Shown piece by piece: positions 56,559 through 64,000 of a DNA stretch of 64,000 nucleotides. The stretch is from the NCBI RefSeq assembly GCF_026745355.1, contig NC_079206.1, positions 9,510,031-9,574,030 of the forward strand, written 5' to 3'. Origin of the DNA: Beta vulgaris subsp. vulgaris (lineage: Eukaryota; Streptophyta; Magnoliopsida; Caryophyllales; Amaranthaceae). A model generated the notes under the pieces. The model worked only from the letters and a program-made list of their open reading frames with translations. It searched no databases and was not told the DNA's origin. Each line of letters begins with the position of its first letter. Position 1 is the first letter of the stretch. The position numbers and the translations under genes are program-made.

Positions 56559-57062
56559 GATGATGACAAACAATGAATATAATATTGTTAAATAAACATT
56601 TGTTCCTCTTAAAGTATGCATATATGCTTTTGTTCCCCCTCAAACAATGCATTGAATATTTAGTAATTACCCTTTTAGAATCTATCCGTACCTTAGATTA
56701 ATAACTTCAATCATTCACTTGTCCCTACATGCTCATTTATATTTTATTCACATTATCTCAACCTAGGATATCATCAAGATTCTAGTCAATATTATATGCT
56801 TTCTTTTCCCCCTTTTGTCATTCTCAAAAAGCATCAAAAAGACAAAAAACACACATATAGTCAGAATAGATCCAAAATAATCCAATAGCTCAACTAAGTG
56901 GGCTAGGGATGCTGGTGCTACAACCAATACCAATTCACAATCATCAGAAAACATCCAAAAAGTATCCAAAAGTACCAAAACAGTTTAACAAAAACCACAA
57001 GTTTTACAAAACTACAAAGCAGCATCTAAAAGTCAAAGTAGAACTAGGATAGAAAAGGCTGT
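56559..57062. other. 3' untranslated region of the Sirevirus
   Basis: Non-coding. A second CCCCCTTTTGTCA word at about 56809 resembles the polypurine signature, as Sireviruses often carry extra copies here. Confidence 0.5.
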
Positions 57063-58373
57063 TCAGGGTTTGGACAGAAGTTGACGGTGACGTTGAGCGG
57101 CAAGGGTATCACTGGCTCGGAGTCGTGCCACAATCTGTTGCATCTGTTTTTGCATATCCCGCATATATTCCATCATCTTCAAACAACCAGCACACGCCTC
57201 TTTTGGTGTAAAACCCCTAAAATCCTTCTTCAACAACTCTCCTTTGACCACACACAAATCCATACGGCTCAAGATACTATCACACATAACATCCACACAA
57301 GCAACACCCTTTGAGGTGGGTGTCAGAACATCAAAAGCCTGAAAAACTTTGGTGAGCCATAATCCATAAGGAAAATAGAGCGAACTCAGGGACAAATTAC
57401 GCATATGATGGAACATCAAGTGAGGAAGGCTAATAGGGTTTCCATGAATTAACAACCAAAGCAGCACCTGATCCATAATCAAACATTCACCCCGATTCTC
57501 AACCCTAGGTAAAATGGTCTTTGTAACAAGGTTTCGAAGCAGTTTGTGGGGGCCGAAAGTAAGGCAGAAGAAAAAATCTGGGCTTGCGGTAAGGGTTGAT
57601 CCGACAACGTGCGACTAATAGTAGCATTATCAACACCAAAAACATGCGGCCAAGTTTGATAAGGGAGGTCCGAAAATCCAGCAGATGGAACCTCTAACAA
57701 TTGACCCAATTCTTGAACAGAAAGTGTAATCATCACATTATTCACAGTAGAGGACAACACCAAAGATTCAGAAATTTCCAAGTTTTTGTAAAACTGGCGA
57801 ACCTCATTCTAATACAGCATCATTATAAGTTAGTAACTTTAACCAGCCTTGATTCTCCACAGATTCTTTTAAAAACTTAAATTCAGGCCTAGAAAGCCAG
57901 TCATCCTCATAAACTCGACCGGAAAATACTTTGATGAGTTTTAAAGACTTGGAACGAGCCTTACCCGGTTTGCCTGCGGTTTTCCGTTTTCGAGGTTGCG
58001 AGGTTGAAGGCGGTGTAGCAGCGGAATTCGACGGACCTGACTGTGATGGCCGGCGAGGAGAAGGAGATGGGTTCGACTGTGGCACGGAGGAGGTAGCAGA
58101 TCTGGTGGTTGGTTTTCGGACAAAGGTGTTGGTGGCCGGAGATTTTGAGGCGAAGGTTTTGAAGCGGCCTTTTGTGAAGGTGGGAGGTTTTGGTCGATTT
58201 GTGGGGGACGGTGGTGTTGGCTGTGGAGGTGGTGGAGGAGGTGACGGAGGAGGTGAAGGTGGGGGTGTCGGAATGCGCGGCGGAGAGGACGGAGGGGTTG
58301 GTGTGGGAGAGGGAGTGAGTGGATCGACGGTTTTCGAGAGAAATCGCCGGCGAGCCACTGTTTTCCGGCCCAT
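57063..58373 (-). pseudogene. extra Sirevirus frame after pol (env-like/plant transposon protein domain), broken
   Basis: Begins MGRKTVARRRFLSK, followed by a Pro/Ser/Thr-rich stretch of about 100 residues and a basic patch. A globular part follows, with VFSGRVYEDDWL, then (after a frameshift near 57810) FYKNLEISESL and LSVQELGQLLEVP. After another shift near 57490 it reads MDQVLLWLLIHGNPISLP and ends in a short coiled coil (MQKQMQQIVARLRA). This resembles the plant transposon protein domain found behind pol in some Sireviruses, a position called env-like in SIRE1. No clear membrane segment or signal peptide. Function not known. Confidence 0.6.
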
Positions 58374-58429
58374 GACTGTGTGGTGGGACGGTGGTTAGAG
58401 GAGAGAGAAAGGTAAGGTGAGGGTTTTGT

Positions 58430-58840
58430 TTAGGGTTTTGATTTTGAAAACAAGGAGGGGGGCGGTTATTTTCAAGTGAGTAGGGTTAGGTGGGGTAGGT
58501 ATGGTAGTCCACTTTTCCTTTACAAAATGCCTTGCATAATTTTTTGAAAAATTTTATAAAAAATTTTTGAAATTCTTTTTTTTATCAAAGCAACATCAAT
58601 GGAATTTTCGAAAATTGTGATACTTTTGTTGGAATTTTTCATGGAATTTTTCTGAAGCAACTTAGGTGTCAGTTATCAGGACAGCATCAATAGCCTTTTC
58701 AGGAGTCTTGAATTAAATCAAACATCTGACTTAGTGTAGGTATAATCTTTTGAACTCTTAAGTTTGCAAAGGGATCAAATAACAATAAATCAACTAGGCA
58801 CTAGAAATCAACCCCAAGGCTAATCTAAGTTTTCAAATCT
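58430..58840. other. spacer between pol and the extra frame
   Basis: Non-coding, AT-rich in the middle. Confidence 0.5.
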
Positions 58841-61800
58841 TTCACGAGCAAGAGGTTTAGTGAAAATATCAGCTATTTGGTCTTCAGTACAAATAAATTC
58901 AAGGGCTATATTACCTTTTTCACATGATCACGTAAAAAATGATATCTGATTTCTATATGCTTTGTACGTGAATGCTGAACAGGATTTTTGAGATGTTTAT
59001 GGCACTTGTATTATCACACATAATGGGCACATTATCAATCAAACACCAAAATCTCTAAGTTGTTGTCTTACCCATAATACCTGTGCACAACAAGATGCGG
59101 CTGCAACATATTCAGCTTCTGCAGTGGAAAGAGCCACGGAATTTTGCTTTTTGGAAGCCCATGAGATTAAGCAAGGACCTAAGAAGGTGGCTGTTCCAGA
59201 GGTACTTTTTCTATCTACTAAAAATCCTGCATAATCTGCGTCAGAAAAACCAATCAAGTCAAAGTTGCCTCCTTTAGGATACCATAGATATAAGTTATTA
59301 GTGCCTCTTAAGTATCTAAGGATTCGTTTGACAGCTTTGAAGTGAGACTCCTTTGGACATGATTGAAATCTGGCGCAGAGACATACACTGTGAAGAATAT
59401 CTGGTCGACTGGAAGTTAAATAAAGAAGAGAACCTATCATACCTCGGTAGATTGTTTCATCTACTTTCTTACCATTTTCGTCCAGATCTAACTTAAGTGC
59501 AGTAGGTACAGGTGTAGGATAAGTCTTTGAATCTTCCATACCATACTTCTTCAATAGTTCCTTCACATATTTCTGTTGATGTATCATGATGCCATTATCC
59601 AGTTGCTTGATTTGTAAACCTAGGAAGAAACTTAATTCTCCCATCATAGACATTTCAAATTCACTTTCATTAGTTCAGCAAAATAATGACATAATAATTC
59701 TGTAGTTGCTCCAAAAATAATATCGTCAACATAAATTTGAACAACTAGCAATTCTTCCCCCTTACTTTTCAGAAACAATGTCCTATCTACTGAACCTCTT
59801 TTAAAGCCATTTTCCATTAAAAAGATAGATAGCGTTCATACCAAGCTCTAGGAGCTTGCTTTAAACCATAAAGTGCCTTATCTAGTTTATAAACATGTTT
59901 AGGAAAATTTTGATCAATAAAGCCAGGAGGTTGTTCAACATACACTGTTTCTTTTAAGTACCCGTTTAAGAATGCAGTTTTGACATCCATTTGAAAAAGT
60001 TTAATATTTTTAAAAGCTGCAAAGGATATCAAAATTCGAATAGCTTCTAAACGGGCTACAGGGGCAAAGGTCTCATCATAATCAATTCCCTCTTGTTGGT
60101 TAAAGCCTTGGCACACTAGTCTGGCTTTATTTCGAACAATCATCCCACTATCATCCAGTTTGTTTCTAAAAACCCATTTTGTTCCAATTACTGATTGATG
60201 AGTGGGACGAGGTTCTAGATGCCAAACTTCATTTCTTTTGAATTGATTTAACTCATCCTGCATAGCCAAAATCCAATCAGGGTCAGTCAATGCAATTTTA
60301 TAATTAGATGGTTCAATTTCAGATATAAAAGCATTGAAAGCACAAAAGTTATGAAGAGATGAACGAGTTTGGACTCCCTTTGATATGTCTGTGAGTATTA
60401 GGTCAGTAGGATGTGATCCTTGGTGTTTCCACTTCTTCGGAGTGAAAATTTCGTTCTGTGGCTCAGTGCCATGCTCTGAGCGTTCACTGTTGTTTTCGTT
60501 TCTTCAGCTTCTGTTGGTTCTGCCGACACTTCTTCTTCGACAGTTTCAGTTATCTCTTCTGCATCTTTTTCATTCTCGTCGCAGTTGTTGATTTGTTCTT
60601 CAGACTGTGCCATGCTCTGAGCCTCAGAACTTGTTTCAGGTTGATTCTCATCATGCTGTTTGTCTCGTGACTCTCTAATCAGTCCAATAGAGAAGTCTTC
60701 GTCATCATCTACCTGCACATCTTGTAAGCTTTTATCAGATTCATCAAATATGACATGGACACTCTCCTCCATACGCATTGTTCTTTTGTTGTATACTTTA
60801 TATGCTTTGCTATGAGGAGAGTAACCAATGAACACTGCTTCATCACTTCTTGGATCAAACTTACCCAAATTATCCTTGCCATTGTTGTGAACATAACAAG
60901 TACATCCAAAACATCTTAAGTGAGAGATATTTGGTTTCCTACCTTTGATCAGTTCATATGGAGTTTTATTCAAGATGGATCGTACTTTAGTTCTGTTATA
61001 TATATAGCATGCAGTACTTACTGCCTCGGCCCAAAAATTTCTAGGTAAGCCACTTTGTAGAAGCATGGTTCGAGACATGTCTTCTAAAGTACGATTCATC
61101 CTTTCTACAACTCCATTCTGTTGTGGTGTTCTTGGTGCAGAGAAATTATGATCAATTCCATTGTCATTGCAGAATTTTTCGAAATCTGTATTTTCAAACT
61201 CAGTGCCATGATCAGTACGGACAGACAGCAATTTACAATTTGTTTGATTTTGAACTTTTCGAATATGAACAAGAAAAACATCAAATGTTTCATCTTTCCC
61301 ACCAATGAATAATGTCCAAACAAATCTAGAGAAATCATCAACAAGTACCAACACATATTTGCTACCACCTCTACTCCTTACACGCATTGGGCCACAAAGA
61401 TCCATGTGAATTAGTTCCAAGGGTTTAGAGGTGCTAACAAATGTCTTTGACTTAAAAGATGATCGAACATGTTTGCATCTAGCACATGCATTACAAATTG
61501 TTTCCCAATCAAAGTTTATGGATGGTAAACCATCTACTAAATCCATTTTTCTCAATTTGTTAAGCAGTCTAGACTAACATGTCCAAGTCTTTTATGCCAA
61601 AGTAGTGGATTATCTTGTAGGGCACTCATGCATGAAATTTTCTCATTAGGTAAGGTATCTAGACAGATTATATAGACATTGTTTAATCTTTTACCTTCCA
61701 AAATTACTTCCCTAGTTTTCATATTCAAGATTTGGCACAAATTTGCCTGAAATTCAACAACATTACCTTTATCACACAGTTGTGATATACTTAACAAGTT

Positions 61801-62031
61801 GTGTTTCAGTCCATTTACCAACATAACATTCTCGATGGAGTGTGTTAGAGACTTGCCGACATTGCCTATTCCAATGATCTCTCCCTTTTTGTTGTCGCCA
61901 AATGTAACACACCCTCCATTGTGGGCTACTAGTGAGAGGAATTGTGTTTTGTCACCAGTCATATGTCTTGAGCAACCACTGTCGAGATACCATAGGTTGC
62001 TTCCTCTCACGTTTACCTGCACAAGAATCAC
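58841..62031 (-). pseudogene. Sirevirus pol (protease, integrase, reverse transcriptase, RNase H), broken
   Basis: Protease has WYLDSGCSRHMTG (about 61970), followed by the GAG-pre-integrase with LWHKRLGHVS. After a frameshift near 61555 the integrase reads CNACARCKHVRSSF, HMDLCGPMRVRS, RTDHGTEFEN and TPQQNGVVERMNRT. The reverse transcriptase begins about 60290 ([43 protein letters not shown]). It has its catalytic IYVDD at about 59730 in another frame. It continues GELSFFLGLQIKQLD from 59653. RNase H has SDADYAG and STAEAEYVAAASC, and its end lies beyond another break near 59040. The region between integrase and reverse transcriptase is acidic and carries palindromic insertions. At least four frame breaks. 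Confidence 0.88.
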
Positions 62032-63928
62032 TTGTTAGTTTTAGGAACCCATACTTGTTTGGGTCCCTTTTTCTTACGTTGAGCATCTAGAATGTCTTTT
62101 CTAACCCAGATTTGAGTGACATGTTTAATGTTCTTTGCAATTCGATTTTTCTTTTTGTTACAGTCCTCAATTAGGTGTCCATTATTTCCACAAAATTGCA
62201 AATAAGATATTCAGGAAGGCCAACTATTTTCTTTTTCGAAAGTCTCTTTCGAAGGGTCTGGCACTGAGCCTGGCACTGAGTCGCTGGTCAGAATATCCTA
62301 ATCCTGTTTTTTCTGTTGTTTGTGGTGCAAGTTAGGTAATTTAGAGCATTCTTCCCATTGGTCCATTTTTCGTGCATCTTTCGAGCAATAGAAAGTTGTG
62401 ATTCCAAATATTCAACTGAGGTGTTCAAATCACTACTTCTTTTTCGGGAAATCTCTAAGTCCTTTTTAACCTTATCCAGTTCTTCTTTTATTTTCTCATC
62501 ACTAGGTAGCGTAGTGGGACAATTTCAGATTGTTGTCTTGATTTTTTAAGTTCATTCAACTCGTGATTTAAATTTTCAATTTGTTCCTCAAGACTAGACT
62601 TTTCAGCTTGGAACTCAGTGACTGGCACTGAGTTGTTTACGAGATTATCAACTAGAGTCTTTTCTTGTTTTAGTGTGTTTATCTCTAAGTCTTTCTCGTC
62701 AATCCTTTTTATTAGAGTTTTGTTTTCTTTCAGCAATTCCTTATATTCTGTTTCTAATCCAATTTTTAGCCTGGTCAAATTTTTTATTTCCTTTTTCATG
62801 TTATCAAAATTATCATTCATGTTTTGACAATCATCAATTACGTTTTCAAGCAATATGACAATTACTTTTGAAAGAAGATGAATTGAAGGTTTTAAAGAAG
62901 TTAGACTTACCTCACTGTCTTCTTCCTCTTCAAGAGGGTTCGAACTTTTAGCCATCAAGCATAGATGTGAGTCGTCATGGCTCAGTGCCGTCTTCAGAGT
63001 GGTCTGTACAGCATTCAGACATAATTTTGCTTCGTGGCTCTGAGCGTGGCACTGATCTTCGTCAGAATCCGAGTCTCCCCAGACTGCTGCGATCATGGCT
63101 TTCTTGTACTCCTTCTTAGACTGCTCTCGTTTTTCTCTAGGCTTTTCTTCATCCCACAGAGGGCATTCTTTAATCCTGTGATCATACTCACCACACTTGA
63201 AACAACCAGAGTTAGTAGCACTTTTCTTAGGGTTAAAAGTAGTGCCTTTACCTTTGGAGTTTCCACCTTTCCTGAAGTTGTTATTCCTATTCTTTTTCAG
63301 AAAGTTTTGAAATTTCTAGTTAGAAAGCTAGTTCTTCATCACTATCACTATCATCCGTTTCTACTTCAGTTTTTAAGGCCAACCCTTATTCTTTGGTTCA
63401 CTTGATTTAGAGTCTAAAACAAGTTCGTGAGTCATTAAGGAACCAATGAGTTGTTCTAGTGAGAGTTTTGATAAATCCTTAGCCTCTTGAATAGCAGTTA
63501 TTTTAGGAAGCCATTTATTAGTCAAACTTCTTAACACTTTTCTAACTAAATCTTCAGAAGAATAGATTTTTCCTAAAGATCTTAGTTCATTAGTTATTAG
63601 TGTAAATCTGGTAAACATATCTTTAATAGATTCTCCTTATTATTGTGAACAGTTCATATTGTTGGACTAGTAAATCTATCCTAGACTGTTTTACCTCGTT
63701 TGTACCTTCATGTGCCAATTCCATGTGTCCCAATTTCCTTAGCAGTGGTATGCAGAGATTCTTGAATATTTCAGGTCCAATTCCAGATTGGAGAATACTC
63801 ATAGCTTTGAAATTCTTTTCTGCCTTTCCGTAGTCAACAGAATTGTACTCCTTTCCTTTTGTCGAACAGGTTCCTTTATGTCTTTGTTTTGAATAGGAAG
63901 AGGTCCAGTCTTTATGATTCTCCAGCAT
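62032..63928 (-). pseudogene. Sirevirus gag with zinc knuckle and coiled coil, broken
   Basis: The N-terminal UBN2-type part reads ELAHEGTNEVKQSRIDLLVQQYEL and, after a frameshift near 63620, FTRFTLITNELRSLGK and LTNKWLPKITAIQEAKDL. A CCHC knuckle CFKCGEYDHRIKEC lies at about 63163-63205. Then comes a long coiled coil (62488-62900: KEIKNLTRLKIGLETEYKEL, IDEKDLEINTLKQEK), typical of Sirevirus gag. The upstream start is near or beyond the window edge. Further frame changes occur near 63370, 63320 and 62490. Confidence 0.75.
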
Positions 63929-64000
63929 TGAAAGTCAGAACCTTGAATGTATTCCTCATCCTGGTCTTCCACCATCCATAATCTTTCCCGTTAAAATTGG

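Larger units (their letters stand above)
55149..64000 (-). mobile_element. Sirevirus (Ty1/copia), 3' LTR to gag, continues past window
   Basis: The minus-strand element shows a 1391-bp 3' LTR (55154-56544), a polypurine tract, an extra frame, RNase H, reverse transcriptase, integrase, protease and gag. The sequence upstream of the LTR on the element strand, TTTGTCATCATCAAAAAGGGGG, is the very conserved Sirevirus polypurine signature (written here in parts: GTCATCATC then AAAAAGGGGG). Gag with coiled coil plus an extra frame after pol also fit Sireviruses. ACTAC (55149-55153) would be the target duplication. The 5' LTR lies outside. Confidence 0.88.

Noticed and set aside
57931..58398. Gly/Asp-rich plus-strand frame
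   Set aside because: Complement of the Pro-rich arm of the Sirevirus extra protein. A shadow frame.

Overview
This is nuclear DNA from a flowering plant, almost certainly a eudicot. It is AT-rich and non-coding overall. The one gene that looks functional is a plant-type MYC-like bHLH regulator (36866-37981, +). Nearly everything else is transposable elements of plant lineages: Ty1/copia (an RE1-like element and a Sirevirus), Ty3/gypsy of the Tat group with an extra RNase H, an L1-type LINE, PIF/Harbinger, hAT, CACTA, Mutator, Stowaway and SINEs. Nothing bacterial, no rRNA and no CRISPR array is present. The species cannot be fixed from sequence alone.

Layout. 0-3.4 kb: AT-rich DNA with a purine-rich minisatellite and a minus-strand SINE split by a Tourist-like element. 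3.39-8.55 kb: a complete, apparently intact copia element with identical 332-bp LTRs and one 1453-codon gag-pol frame. 8.5-13.1 kb: an hAT element with a perfect 8-bp target duplication, a copia integrase relic and a 1.0-kb solo LTR. 13.1-21.1 kb: a probable Tat/Ogre-type LTR and leader, split by a 3.75-kb PIF/Harbinger transposon that keeps both its transposase and its MYB-like gene (both broken). 21.1-27.7 kb: a full-length but mutated LINE with a perfect 13-bp target duplication. 27.7-36.3 kb: LINE, copia and gypsy-style fragments, a tandem-repeat block and several MITEs.

36.3-40.0 kb is the gene island: the MYC-like gene with a TATA box, and MITEs on both sides. 40.0-41.8 kb holds a young SINE and a non-autonomous CACTA element. 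41.9-53.5 kb holds a gypsy solo LTR and then a complete 11-kb Tat-type element on the minus strand. That element carries, between pol and its 3' LTR, a 60-bp tandem array and a long spliced open reading frame on the opposite strand with its own TATA-like box. 53.6-54.3 kb has a Mutator MITE and a Harbinger MITE. At 55027 a second MYC-like gene begins but is cut after 127 bp by the 3' LTR of a Sirevirus that runs out of the window. The two MYC-like genes look like a tandem duplicate pair driven about 18 kb apart by insertions.

The most unusual signals are the antisense spliced gene inside the Tat element, a palindromic CTCAGTGCC/GGCTCTGAG-like motif scattered through both the LTR and the coding part of the Sirevirus, and the Sirevirus interrupting the duplicate MYC-like gene. 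Most gag-pol frames apart from the copia element at 3.7-8.1 kb are broken, so that element is the only one here that looks able to move by its own proteins.
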